A DNA stretch of 64,000 bases from assembly GCA_036677685.1 (NCBI GenBank), contig JAVBWA010000007.1, positions 1 through 64,000 of the forward strand. Reading direction: 5' to 3'. The notes under the pieces are model-generated. The model did not search any database, had not been told where the DNA came from, and saw nothing but the letters and a program-made list of their open reading frames with translations. Within the stretch, counting starts at the first letter, position 1; every line of letters starts with the position of its first letter. The DNA is from JAQUBU01 sp036677685 (GTDB taxonomy: Bacteria > Bacillota > Syntrophomonadia > Syntrophomonadales > Syntrophomonadaceae). The translations under genes were made by a program, and so were the position numbers. Below are positions 36,546-45,087 of the stretch, one piece after another.

Positions 36546-36815
36546 ATGCCTCCTCCTTTGCTAATCCCAAATTAAATAGGTCCCTTTTCATTAACCGAAA
36601 TACATGCCCAAATCAGTCTTTCGGAATAATTGGCTGAATTAGTCCTATACAGTAAAGGGTATTCAGGCTCAAGGTCCTGCCTTTTTCTAGGTCTTATATG
36701 CTATTTAAAGTCGGGATACCAGTAGTATATTTATCTTACCATGGTAAGTCTGGCTTTAAAAGAGAATTTTTTTCATTTAATGGAACTTTTTCTTTAAAAC
36801 AGGACAAAATCTAGT
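36546..36815. other. Promoter-side region of the exosortase island
   Basis: 270 AT-rich bases upstream of the DivIVA-like gene. A perfect 14-base palindrome CTTACCATGGTAAG lies at 36735-36748 and could be an operator. No clear -35/-10 pair was identified. Confidence 0.35.
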
Positions 36816-36946
36816 TTTAAGCATCGGAAGAAACCGCGGAGCAGTTCCAACACACTGCTGCAACGAGGCCGGAGATCAGAATCCGCCGCCTGTTTGGTTA
36901 ACAGAAATCTGGACAAAAGAAGTTAGGTACATTTTTTCGCCTCGTT
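36816..36946 (+). repeat. Interspersed structured repeat, copy D1
   Basis: First of two head-to-tail copies. Leading hairpin GAAACCGC/GCAGTTCC is imperfect. The outer stem AACGAGGC ... GCCTCGTT is intact, while the third hairpin has degenerated. Its 3' TT is shared with the 5' end of copy D2. Confidence 0.85.
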
Positions 36947-37087
36947 TAAGCATCAGAAGAAACTACGGAGCAGTTTCAACACACCGCTGCAACGAGGCTG
37001 GGGGCATATTTATAAGTATTCCGTTCGCTTAAATCAAAGTACAAAACGTAATAAAAAGATTTCTTTCAGATTTTTCGCCTCGTTATA
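36947..37087 (+). repeat. Interspersed structured repeat, copy D2 (subfamily II)
   Basis: Directly follows copy D1. The leading hairpin and outer stem are kept, but the inner hairpins are replaced by a sequence containing ACAAAACGTAATAAAAAGAT. Copy H2 at 58655 has the same replacement, defining a second subfamily. Confidence 0.85.
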
Positions 37088-37238
37088 TTTTTTTGCAGGA
37101 AATTCTACAATAGTGTAGAAGTAAATCATAATACCTATTTTTCCTTCTTATGGTAATAAGCATCTACCAAACAAACAATTAGTACCCAATTGTTCCAACC
37201 AGCTTTATGTTTCCAAGCAATTGTCAGGAGGGATTTTA

Positions 37239-39236
37239 ATGAAAAGTATAGGTGCGCGTTTATCTATTCACATGGCTATTGCTATTCTACTATTTTCTGG
37301 TGGTCTTGGCCTTATAACATATTATACGGCATCGTCCGCACTTATGAGTAATATCGAACAAAGTGTATCAGCCAAGGCTGAAGATGCCACCCAGTTGGTC
37401 AGCAGTCAACTATCCACCCGCTTATCGGTACTGGAGACCATTGCCAATCAAGACAGCATAAAAAGTATGGATTGGAATAAACAACTGCAGGTTTTACAGG
37501 TTGAGAATCAGCGCCTGGCTTATAAAATGATGGGGGTTGCCGGTCTCGATGGACAGGTTCGCACCACGGCAGGTTCCATCACCAATCTGAGCGACCGCGA
37601 TTATTTTGCCCAAGCCCTTGCAGGCCAAAGTGCCATATCCGATCCTTTGACCAGCAAGCTGGATGGCAGTTATATCATAATGATGGTAACTCCTATAAAA
37701 AATTATGATGGGAAATTGGTTGGCGTACTTGCTGCCGCTGCCGATGCATCTTTTCTAAATCAGACCATTGCCCAGATAAAGTTTGGCGAAACTGGTTATG
37801 GCTACATGCTTAACGGGCAGGGCAGCGTAATCGCCCATCCCAAAAAGGAAATGGTTTTAAAACAGTACAATCCGATCGCTGAAGCGCAAAAAGATCACAA
37901 ACTGGATCCCTTGGCCAACCTGGTCAAAGAAATGATCAAAGGCAAACCCGGTTATGGCAAATACCTATGGACAGACGGGGTGGATAAATTTATGGGCTTT
38001 GCCCCGGTCAAAGGCACCGGGTGGTCGATTGCGGTTACCGGACCCCAAAATGAAGTCCTGTCCGGGCTAGCAGCCATGAAGATGCGGGTTGGAATAGCCG
38101 GGTTAATTTTCTTGTTGCTAGGTATAGGTATTTCCATTTATCTAGGCCGTCTTTTATCCAAACCCATAAAAGCGGCCGCCCAGCACGCTCAGTTGATTGC
38201 CGAAGGAGACTTGAGTGTGGAAATACCTCTGGAATACCTGGACCACCAGGATGAACTGGGTTACCTTTCGCGGGGCTTGGACAACATGATTAAATCCTTG
38301 CGAAACATGATGCTGGAGATATCCATCGGTTCTCAAGAGGTAGCAGCGTCAAGCCAGGAACTGGCAGCTTCGGGTGAAAGTATTGCTTCAACGATGCATG
38401 ATATTTCATCTTCCACCCAGGAAATTGCCGCCGGCATGGCTGAAATATCCTCGGCCAGCGAGGAAGTAACTTCTTCCGGTGAAGAGATTTCGTCGGCCCT
38501 GTCTCTGGCCAATCAAGACGCGGAAAATGGTTATGTTGAGTCCCAAAAGATGGAGAAACGGGCTTTACGCATGCAGGAAGGAGCAAAAAGCTCCAAAAAG
38601 GTTGCTGAGAATGTTTACGAAACCATAAAAAGCAAACTCTTGCAGGCTATCGAAGATGCCAAAGTTGTGGAGCAAATCTCTGAACTGGCGGAAAATATTT
38701 CGAGCATTGCCAATCAAACCAACCTGTTGGCTTTAAATGCAGCGATTGAAGCAGCCAGGGCCGGTGAACAGGGCAAAGGGTTTGCGGTAGTTGCCGAAGA
38801 GGTTAGAAATTTGGCGGAAAATTCTGCGGCTGCCGTCGATGGCATCCAGGACATGACTGAACAGGTTCAAAAATCAATCACTAATTTAATAAGCTATGCC
38901 AATGAGTTGCTTAATTTCATTAACACCGATATAATCCGCGACTATGGCTCAATGGTAACCATATGCACCCGTTACAAGGATGACAGCGATTTGGTAGTTG
39001 ATCTGACCGAAAAGCTTAACCATCATACCCAGAAAGTAATGGTGGCGATGGAATCCATTAATCAGTCCATAGAATCAACCACCAAAGCCATCAAAGACAG
39101 CAGTTCAGGTTCGCAAAGAATAGCGGGAGGCAGCCAGGCAGCAGCCATGGCCGCTCAGGAAATCAGCGAAGCATCTGCCCGGATGGCTGAAAATGCCGAA
39201 AAATTAAACCTGCTAATCGATAAGTTCAAATTGTAA
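37239..39236 (+). CDS. Methyl-accepting chemotaxis protein with dCache sensor
   Basis: A 665-residue chemoreceptor. TM1 (about 9-30), extracellular double-Cache (about 35-275; GETGYGYMLNGQGSVIAHPK), TM2 (about 282-303), HAMP (about 304-358) and a cytoplasmic hairpin with ALNAAIEAARAGEQGKGFAV. Residues around 370-430 are unusually rich in Ser/Ala/Glu heptads. ATG at 37239 follows AGGAGGG by 6 bases. It is not a close copy of the other chemoreceptor (17331-19301) outside the signalling tip. Monocistronic, with a hairpin terminator 12 bases downstream and two repeat copies upstream. Confidence 0.93.
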   Translation: MKSIGARLSIHMAIAILLFSGGLGLITYYTASSALMSNIEQSVSAKAEDATQLVSSQLSTRLSVLETIANQDSIKSMDWNKQLQVLQVENQRLAYKMMGVAGLDGQVRTTAGSITNLSDRDYFAQALAGQSAISDPLTSKLDGSYIIMMVTPIKNYDGKLVGVLAAAADASFLNQTIAQIKFGETGYGYMLNGQGSVIAHPKKEMVLKQYNPIAEAQKDHKLDPLANLVKEMIKGKPGYGKYLWTDGVDKFMGFAPVKGTGWSIAVTGPQNEVLSGLAAMKMRVGIAGLIFLLLGIGISIYLGRLLSKPIKAAAQHAQLIAEGDLSVEIPLEYLDHQDELGYLSRGLDNMIKSLRNMMLEISIGSQEVAASSQELAASGESIASTMHDISSSTQEIAAGMAEISSASEEVTSSGEEISSALSLANQDAENGYVESQKMEKRALRMQEGAKSSKKVAENVYETIKSKLLQAIEDAKVVEQISELAENISSIANQTNLLALNAAIEAARAGEQGKGFAVVAEEVRNLAENSAAAVDGIQDMTEQVQKSITNLISYANELLNFINTDIIRDYGSMVTICTRYKDDSDLVVDLTEKLNHHTQKVMVAMESINQSIESTTKAIKDSSSGSQRIAGGSQAAAMAAQEISEASARMAENAEKLNLLIDKFKL

Positions 39237-39248
39237 ATATCGTAAAAA

Positions 39249-39278
39249 GTGAGGGGTAAAATTTACCCCTCACTTTTT
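39249..39278. terminator. Bidirectional terminator
   Basis: Stem GTGAGGGGTAAA/TTTACCCCTCAC with T-runs on both strands, between the convergent chemoreceptor gene and the 99-residue gene. Confidence 0.88.
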
Positions 39279-39287
39279 ATATACTTT

Positions 39288-39587
39288 TTATATATAGAGG
39301 CTCAGTATAATTAATAACAGCCCCTCTTCCCTTATCTCATAGCTTGTTTTGGACGGTTCCTCTGCATCATCGTTCTTGTATATCTCGTGTTCATTGCCAA
39401 TAGCCTTGACATCCAGATCAATTCCTAATGTTATATATCCTTCTTCGTCCTTTTCCACCCTTAATTTCTCAAGCTTTTTTTTCCTGACCCCCAAACCTAT
39501 TCCCGTACTTAAATAAACCTCGACTTCGGCTGATTTGCTCTGGTTAATGTCGCTGATTAATTCATCCAGGCCAATTTGTCTTTCCAA
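39288..39587 (-). CDS. Small protein of unknown function (99 aa)
   Basis: A 99-residue acidic protein starting at TTG, 6 bases after AGAGGGGG. It contains STGIGLGVRKKKLEKLRV and a predicted beta-rich middle (GYITLGIDLDVKAIG); the tail is hydrophobic (LLLIILSLYI), perhaps a short membrane anchor. No family recognised. It lies 29 bases after the histidine kinase stop on the same strand, so it could belong to the two-component operon. It ends at a bidirectional terminator. Confidence 0.65.
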   Translation of the reverse strand: MERQIGLDELISDINQSKSAEVEVYLSTGIGLGVRKKKLEKLRVEKDEEGYITLGIDLDVKAIGNEHEIYKNDDAEEPSKTSYEIREEGLLLIILSLYI

Positions 39588-39616
39588 GTTAATCCCCCTC
39601 TTTTATCTCTATATTA

Positions 39617-41059
39617 TTATTGCCATTCCGGCAACAATTGCTTGGTTTGGCTCAAATCCCGGTCCTGCGGCAGGGTAAAGAAAAACTCGCTTCCCTGCCC
39701 GGGTTCACTCTCCACCCAGATTTTGCCGCCATGAGCTTCCACATAACCACGGGCAATCGCCAGACCCAGCCCGGTGCCTCCAGCCTGGCGGCTGCGGCTG
39801 GCATCGACCCGGTAAAATCTTTCGAAAACCTTTTCCCGGTCTTCGGAAGCAATACCCGGCCCGTTGTCCTTCACCATAAAAAGTATTCCCGTTCCGCTTT
39901 TCCTCAGTTTCAGCCCTACCTTGCCTCCCCTTTCCACATGGCGCATCGCGTTGCTTAAAAGGTTAATCAATATCTGGGTCAAGCGCTGGGAATCAGCTTT
40001 AATATAATCGATTTGCGGCTCGATATCTACTTCAAAGTTTATCATGTCGGCTTCCATAGCCAGACGCAGGGGTGCAATCAGATCAAGCAATTCAGCCGGT
40101 CTGAACAAGTCCCATTTTAGTTCCAGAGCCCCGGCCTCGGCCAGACCCAGGTTTTCCAAATCTTTTACCAGCCTGCTAAGCCGGATGACTTCATCCACCA
40201 AACTGCTGCTTATCTCTTCCCCGGGCTGTAATCTTCCGCTTTGTATGGCTTCCAGCTGCCCCCGTAAAATGCTGAGCGGAGTCCTTAGCTCATGAGCAAT
40301 ACTGGCCATCATATTTGTGCGATTTACTTCATTCTGGCTGAGTTTATCGGCCATCAAGTTAAAATCGCAGCCCAAAGAATATAATTCCTTATCTCCTTTA
40401 GGTTCAACCCGAACCCCCAAATTGCCGCGCGCCAAATCATGAATCCCCGCCGACAATTCAGCCAGCGGGCCACTGATGCGCCGCGCCAACAGCCACCCCA
40501 CCATTAAGGCCAAAAGCGATACCACCAGTATACTCCAATAAATCTGCCTGGAAATGCTGCTCAGGAAAGCATTTTCCAGGCTGCTCACGCCAGTTTGAAG
40601 AGGACTGGAGATAAAAAGGGTTCCTATTTCCTCCCCGGTTTTGCTGATAAGGGAAGCGGAATTAGACCTATCCCCTTGTCCGCTTAGCTTCTCACCCAAA
40701 CTCAAAGTATAGGAATCTGCAACAATGGTGCCGGATCGGTCAGTAAGCAGAATTCTTCTGCCCTGAACCCCCATGTGCATGTTGTTTTTCCCGTTGCCGT
40801 AACCCATGCCCATACCTCTTCCCATCCCCGACGTGCCGGGCATAAGTTCCTGAATTCCCTGCAAGCTTCCATTTTCATTATAATAAGCGGTAATTTGATT
40901 GCTGTATTCTTGAATCAAAGCTTGATTACCGCTGTCGATATAGCTGGCAAACTGTTTCTTGCTTATATAAAGGGTCATCATTCCTGAAACGCTGGTTGCC
41001 AACACCGCCACCAGGATAATTATGATGGTTATGCGGCCGGTTAAACTGGATCTAAGCAT
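39617..41059 (-). CDS. Membrane sensor histidine kinase (BaeS/PhoR type)
   Basis: A 480-residue kinase. TM1 (about 9-32), an extracytoplasmic domain (about 33-165), TM2 (about 168-188), HAMP, HisKA with phospho-acceptor His in IAHELRTPLSILRG, and HATPase with LINLLSNAMRHV, DNGPGI and GGTGLGLAIARGYVEAHGG. The sensor domain contains a striking Met/Gly/His segment (about 72-95: GMGRGMGMGYGNG, then NNMHMG) that could bind a metal such as copper. ATG at 41059 lies one base past the stop of the partner regulator, within AAGGAAG spacing. Confidence 0.93.
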   Translation of the reverse strand: MLRSSLTGRITIIIILVAVLATSVSGMMTLYISKKQFASYIDSGNQALIQEYSNQITAYYNENGSLQGIQELMPGTSGMGRGMGMGYGNGKNNMHMGVQGRRILLTDRSGTIVADSYTLSLGEKLSGQGDRSNSASLISKTGEEIGTLFISSPLQTGVSSLENAFLSSISRQIYWSILVVSLLALMVGWLLARRISGPLAELSAGIHDLARGNLGVRVEPKGDKELYSLGCDFNLMADKLSQNEVNRTNMMASIAHELRTPLSILRGQLEAIQSGRLQPGEEISSSLVDEVIRLSRLVKDLENLGLAEAGALELKWDLFRPAELLDLIAPLRLAMEADMINFEVDIEPQIDYIKADSQRLTQILINLLSNAMRHVERGGKVGLKLRKSGTGILFMVKDNGPGIASEDREKVFERFYRVDASRSRQAGGTGLGLAIARGYVEAHGGKIWVESEPGQGSEFFFTLPQDRDLSQTKQLLPEWQ

Positions 41060-41060
41060 G

Positions 41061-41747
41061 CTAACTTCCTTCCTCCAGCAATTTATAACCCGCACCGTAC
41101 ACTGTCTTAACTCTAACCCCGGATTCCCCCACCGCCTCCATTTTTCGCCGCAGATTGTTAATGTGCGTATCTATGGTTCGTTCGTAACCTTCATAAATGT
41201 CCCCATATATTCTCTCCAGTATCTGTAAGCGGGAAAATACTTGTCCGGGATGTTCAGCCAATAAAGCCAGAACTTTAAACTCGGTGGTAGTGAGGTTTAA
41301 AACCTCATTATTAAGGGTTATTTCCTGCCGCAAAAAATCAACCTTCAAGCCTTTGACGGCCGCCGTTATTTTTTCTTCCCCGCCTTTGCTGCGCCGTAGC
41401 ACCGCACGAACTCGCGCGCTCAACTCGCGAGGTGAAAATGGTTTGCTCATATAATCATCAGCACCCAATTCCAGCCCCAGGAGTTTATCAATTTCGTCTC
41501 CCCGCGCGGTCAGCATGATTACCGGAGTATTGTCAACAGCCCGAATCCTTTTTAAAACTTCCATACCTGACAGTTGCGGGAGCATGATATCTAGAATTAC
41601 GAGATCGGGTCCGAATGCCTGGAATGATTCAACCGCCTCCAGCCCGTCACCGGCGGTAAGCACCCGAAAGCCCTCCGCTGTAAAATGCTGTACCAGCAGG
41701 TTTTTAATTTGATTCTCGTCCTCAACAATCAGCAGAGTATTAACCAT
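41061..41747 (-). CDS. OmpR-family response regulator
   Basis: A 228-residue regulator. Receiver domain (about 1-118) with acidic pocket VEDE, phospho-acceptor Asp in LVILDIMLPQLSG, Thr in VIMLTARG and Lys in MSKPFSPREL. The winged-helix DNA-binding domain (about 130-226) has LTTTEFKVLALLAEHPGQVF and VKTVYGAGYKL. ATG at 41747 is 7 bases after AGGAG. It is read just before its cognate kinase. Targets are unknown; the nitroreductase and the 99-residue gene are the closest candidates. Confidence 0.95.
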   Translation of the reverse strand: MVNTLLIVEDENQIKNLLVQHFTAEGFRVLTAGDGLEAVESFQAFGPDLVILDIMLPQLSGMEVLKRIRAVDNTPVIMLTARGDEIDKLLGLELGADDYMSKPFSPRELSARVRAVLRRSKGGEEKITAAVKGLKVDFLRQEITLNNEVLNLTTTEFKVLALLAEHPGQVFSRLQILERIYGDIYEGYERTIDTHINNLRRKMEAVGESGVRVKTVYGAGYKLLEEGS

Positions 41748-41797
41748 CTTTGCTCTCCTGTTCAACTTTTAACTCTGAGTAGATACAGATAATATAA

Positions 41798-42367
41798 CTA
41801 TTCCACCCACCGTATTTTACTCTTTAGTTCCGGGTCCAATCTTTCCGGTGCGATAGGAGCCATATCTGGAAAGCCGATAGGAGTTACCGCCACAATTTCT
41901 TTATCATCACCAATGTCGAGAATTTTTCTCATTCCGGCTTCATCACGCAACGGTCCGGTCATCCAACAGCTTCCCAGGCCCTCGGCCCGGGCGGCCAGCA
42001 GCAAGTTTTCGAAAGCGGCGCTTACGCTCTCCAGATGCATTTTACGGATAGAATCATCCTTGCTGGCCTGGGTTAATGCTACTATAATAAGCGGGCTGCC
42101 TCCAAAATCGCGTGCAAATTTGAGAAACGTTTCTTTTCGTGCCGGATCCCAATCACGAGTGTAGCTTTCCATAAATCGGGCATAACTTTCTCCAAGCATA
42201 TTCTTCTTGGGACCGCTGACCACGATGAATTCCCATTGCTGCATATTCATCCCTGAAGGGGCCCAATTAGCAGCATCGAGGATTTTCAGCAGAGTTTCCT
42301 TAGGTATCATATCAGGTTTGTATTTCCGTATAGCGCGGCGGGAATAAACCACTTCGTAAAAATCCAT
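41798..42367 (-). CDS. Nitroreductase family protein
   Basis: A 189-residue FMN-dependent NADH/NADPH oxidoreductase of the nitroreductase superfamily. Phosphate- and flavin-binding signatures are YSRRAIRKYKPDMIP at the start, WAPSGMNMQQWEF, and AEGLGSCWMTGPLRDE. Typical length, probably a homodimer. ATG follows GGAAGGGG. It is located 50 bases upstream of the response regulator on the same strand and may be co-transcribed with it. Natural substrate unknown. Confidence 0.9.
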   Translation of the reverse strand: MDFYEVVYSRRAIRKYKPDMIPKETLLKILDAANWAPSGMNMQQWEFIVVSGPKKNMLGESYARFMESYTRDWDPARKETFLKFARDFGGSPLIIVALTQASKDDSIRKMHLESVSAAFENLLLAARAEGLGSCWMTGPLRDEAGMRKILDIGDDKEIVAVTPIGFPDMAPIAPERLDPELKSKIRWVE

Positions 42368-42477
42368 TTCTAATTTCCCCTTCCATATATATCTTTTTTC
42401 TTATTCTTTTCTTATCACAGTTCCCCCAATTAATCAACTTTTTCGAATTATTACCGCATCTTCAGGAAAAGATAGCT

Positions 42478-42613
42478 TAAACGAGGCGAAAAGATGTCTC
42501 CCGCTTCTTTAAGTGGTCGGATTCCTATTAACAATACAGGCAGCGGGTTCTAATCCCCCGCCTCCTTGCAGCGGTGTGTTGAAGCTGCTCCGCAGTTTCT
42601 TCTGATGCTTAAA
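42478..42613 (-). repeat. Interspersed structured repeat, copy E
   Basis: The only copy on the minus strand. Leading hairpin GAAACTGC/GCAGCTTC, left outer arm changed to AAGGAGGCG opposite CGCCTCGTT, inner GCGGG/CCCGC and a weakened third hairpin CCACTT/AAGCGG. It lies in the divergent region between the nitroreductase and lipoprotein genes. Confidence 0.88.
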
Positions 42614-42665
42614 CCGCTTATTTAATACATCGCAAACCGATTATTAATGCTTAGAGGTGATTAAC

Positions 42666-43637
42666 TTGCATAAAAACAAATATCTATGGGTCTTGATTTT
42701 TATATCCTTGACCATGATGATTCTTCTGCCAGCTTGTTCAAAAAAGCAATCCGCATCAAAAAAACCGCAAACTTCATCAATGGGTCAAAAGCCGAAGGCT
42801 CCACCTGAAATTCAAAAAATTCAGGATGAAATCGATATGCTTATTGCAGAACTGGACAAAAACATCAAGCAGAAAAAAGCATCGCCGATTGAACAGTCGG
42901 CCCAGTTGGAACCCCAGGGGCAACAGGGACAACAGGGGGGCGGCATGTCGGGGAATCAGTCGCAGCAAAGCCAGTCCTCCGGGCAATCAAAAGGCCAAAA
43001 ACAAGGAGGGCAGTCCTCGGGTGATCAGGGACAGCAATCGCAAAATGCTATGCAGTCACAAACCGGTATGCAGACCCAAGGCCAAGAAAATGTATGGCAG
43101 AAAGCCGATAAAAGCCTCAAGAGCATCCATCAAAGCTGGAATAAGCTCGAACCGGAAGCGATCAAGGCTGGCTTGCAAGTTAAAGCACGGAACGATTTTG
43201 AGAAGGGACTGGAGGATCTAACGTTAAATGTCGGGCAGCAAAAAACTGAAGAAAGCCTTATGGCAGCCGTTAGTCTTTATAAGTATTTTGCGGAACTGGC
43301 CATGGTGTTTGCTATGTCGACTCCCCCTGACTTTTTCCAGGTTAAATACGAGATCATGGCCGCAATTACCGAAGCCGCGAAAATGGATTGGACTGCCGCC
43401 CAAAAACGTCTTCCCAATATTCAAGAACACTGGAATAATTTGAAAGTCCAGGCTCAGGGGATGGACACCAAGCTCCTGAACCAATGCGAGTTTTCCATCC
43501 ATGATCTCAGGAACGCTATTACGGCCAAACAATCGGACCTGGTCATAATCAAGGGTGAGATCGTGATGAACAACCTGAAACAACTTGAAAACAAACTGTC
43601 CAAAATGCCGCAGGGGCAAGGTCAAAGCAAAGGCTAG
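42666..43637 (+). CDS. Gln/Gly/Ser-rich surface lipoprotein
   Basis: A 323-residue exported lipoprotein. The signal peptide ends in lipobox LLPAC (about residue 25). Residues of about 30-70 form a helical stretch (IQKIQDEIDMLIAELDKNI). A low-complexity Gln/Ser/Gly region spans about 75-140, followed by an all-helical domain (about 143-310). TTG at 42666 lies 6 bases after GAGGTG. The TAG stop is followed in frame by GQSQGQG and then TAA, so a slightly longer Gln/Gly tail seems to have been cut by a nonsense change or repeat slippage. Function unknown; perhaps a cell-wall spacer or metal-binding protein. Confidence 0.8.
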   Translation: MHKNKYLWVLIFISLTMMILLPACSKKQSASKKPQTSSMGQKPKAPPEIQKIQDEIDMLIAELDKNIKQKKASPIEQSAQLEPQGQQGQQGGGMSGNQSQQSQSSGQSKGQKQGGQSSGDQGQQSQNAMQSQTGMQTQGQENVWQKADKSLKSIHQSWNKLEPEAIKAGLQVKARNDFEKGLEDLTLNVGQQKTEESLMAAVSLYKYFAELAMVFAMSTPPDFFQVKYEIMAAITEAAKMDWTAAQKRLPNIQEHWNNLKVQAQGMDTKLLNQCEFSIHDLRNAITAKQSDLVIIKGEIVMNNLKQLENKLSKMPQGQGQSKG

Positions 43638-43679
43638 GGCCAGAGTCAAGGCCAGGGATAAAATGATAAAAAGCCAAGA

Positions 43680-43730
43680 GAGCACCTCGTACGACCCGGT
43701 AAAGGGTTTAGAGGTGCTCCCCGTCTTTTG
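43680..43730 (+). terminator. Rho-independent terminator
   Basis: Stem GAGCACCTC/GAGGTGCTC (43680-43719) enclosing a small CCC/GGG hairpin, followed by CCCGTCTTTT. Confidence 0.7.
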
Positions 43731-43780
43731 ATACGATTTTTCAATTACTTGGCAATAAGGGCAGTTGCTTCCCGCCTTAT

Positions 43781-44812
43781 TTAAGGCATCAAGCTTCCGC
43801 TGTAGGTTTCCAGGCTGCGCTGCAAAAGGGATACAGCTTCTCCTTTACTGAGGAGTTTACTTGGTTGAAAACTGCCGTCAGCATAACCGGAAATAAGGCC
43901 GCTCGCATAGGCGGAGTTAATATCATATTCGGCCCAGGCGGGTATGGTGTCAACAAACATAGCCCGGCCACCTTGAGCCGGAAACATTCTGCCCAGTAAT
44001 GACGCGGCTTCGACACGGCTTATATAATCATGGGGCCGGAGCAAACTTGTACCATTCCCGTAAAGCCAGCCAGCCTTGTTTATTACATTAATATCATACA
44101 AATCTACCGGATCAAGACCGGCGGTATCACTAAATGCTACAGTGCGGTCCTCTGCCGAACTGGCGGGAGTAGGAGAAAAAAGTTCAACCATGCCGGCCAG
44201 GGTTTGGAAAAATTCCAGCCTGCTTATATTTTCATCCGGCTTGGCCGTATATTCTTCAACTTTTTGCACAAAAGGCGCAACCCGAACCATACTATAATTC
44301 TCCTGATTGAACAGAAAATCTATGGTCATAATCGGGGCACGGCTATCTATATTGCTTATTTCGATCGTAAGTGATCTTGGTGTTGCCGTCACGAACTTTA
44401 TTCCCGGTAATCCGTTCTGTTTGGCAATCTGGTTTTTTTGCCCATCCACCATATCTGGAGAATCTACATATTTTTGAAGATTTGAAGTATTGGGAGTCTG
44501 CATATAAGCAGTCCCGGTCGGCAGGGTAATCATTATCTTCTGCCCCACCTGCAGGGGAACCGCAATACCGGGTTTGCCGATTATCCTGATAGTTCCAAGT
44601 TCCCGGTTAGGCCCAGCGTTAACTGTAGGCGCATTGAGTACGCTATTAACCGTATTTCCCGCACTGCCACCCGCCCCCTCAGGATTATCAGGATCACAAA
44701 TACTTACTTCCAAATTCGTATCAGCTTGCACCGAAGCAGGGAATAACACCACCAGCATAAAAGCCAGCATGGTCCAAATGAGTGTTTTCTTCCTAGCTAA
44801 CCTAAATAACAA
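43781..44812 (-). CDS. SLH-domain surface protein
   Basis: A 343-residue exported protein. Signal peptide (about 1-30, ending ASVQA). An N-terminal beta-rich region (about 31-190) is of unknown type. Two to three SLH motifs follow (ISRLEFFQTLAGMVELF, YISRVEAASLLGRMF, FQPSKLLSKGEAVSLLQ), which bind pyruvylated secondary cell-wall polymer. The start is TTG, 6 bases after AAGGAGGG. Just upstream in the leader is a perfect stem TAAGGGG/CCCCTTA (44833-44851). Stands alone between a convergent lipoprotein gene and the efflux operon. Confidence 0.85.
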   Translation of the reverse strand: MLFRLARKKTLIWTMLAFMLVVLFPASVQADTNLEVSICDPDNPEGAGGSAGNTVNSVLNAPTVNAGPNRELGTIRIIGKPGIAVPLQVGQKIMITLPTGTAYMQTPNTSNLQKYVDSPDMVDGQKNQIAKQNGLPGIKFVTATPRSLTIEISNIDSRAPIMTIDFLFNQENYSMVRVAPFVQKVEEYTAKPDENISRLEFFQTLAGMVELFSPTPASSAEDRTVAFSDTAGLDPVDLYDINVINKAGWLYGNGTSLLRPHDYISRVEAASLLGRMFPAQGGRAMFVDTIPAWAEYDINSAYASGLISGYADGSFQPSKLLSKGEAVSLLQRSLETYSGSLMP

Positions 44813-44832
44813 AGTTATCCCTCCTTATAAGG

Positions 44833-44937
44833 TAAGGGGACACACCCCTTATTCCCATATCTCACCATTTTATCTGGTTTTACCATCATACAACTCTATT
44901 TCAACCCGACTGTTGTATGCCCAGGCAATGTCCCCAT
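44833..44937. repeat. Leader hairpin and REP-like inverted repeat
   Basis: TAAGGGG/CCCCTTA (44833-44851) and CATACAAC/GTTGTATG (44887-44919), followed by a motif that reads ATGGGGACATT on the minus strand. The GGGGAC core echoes the ends of the transposase unit at 163-1073 and a motif near 12812. It may be a REP relic. Confidence 0.3.
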
Positions 44938-45087
44938 TTAATAGATATACGCATCCGCCAACTCTGATCTTACTTAAAAAACTCATTTATTTTAACAAAA
45001 GCCCATATATGTTTATTAAAATTTGACCGTTTTCTGATATGTAGGGAATATTCGCTGCTAGCAATAATGAATCCTCTTCTTTCCGGA

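Noticed and set aside
36816..37087. Tandem repeats as a CRISPR array
   Set aside because: Only two adjacent units, each about 135 bases with internal structure, no spacers of constant size, and no cas genes nearby.
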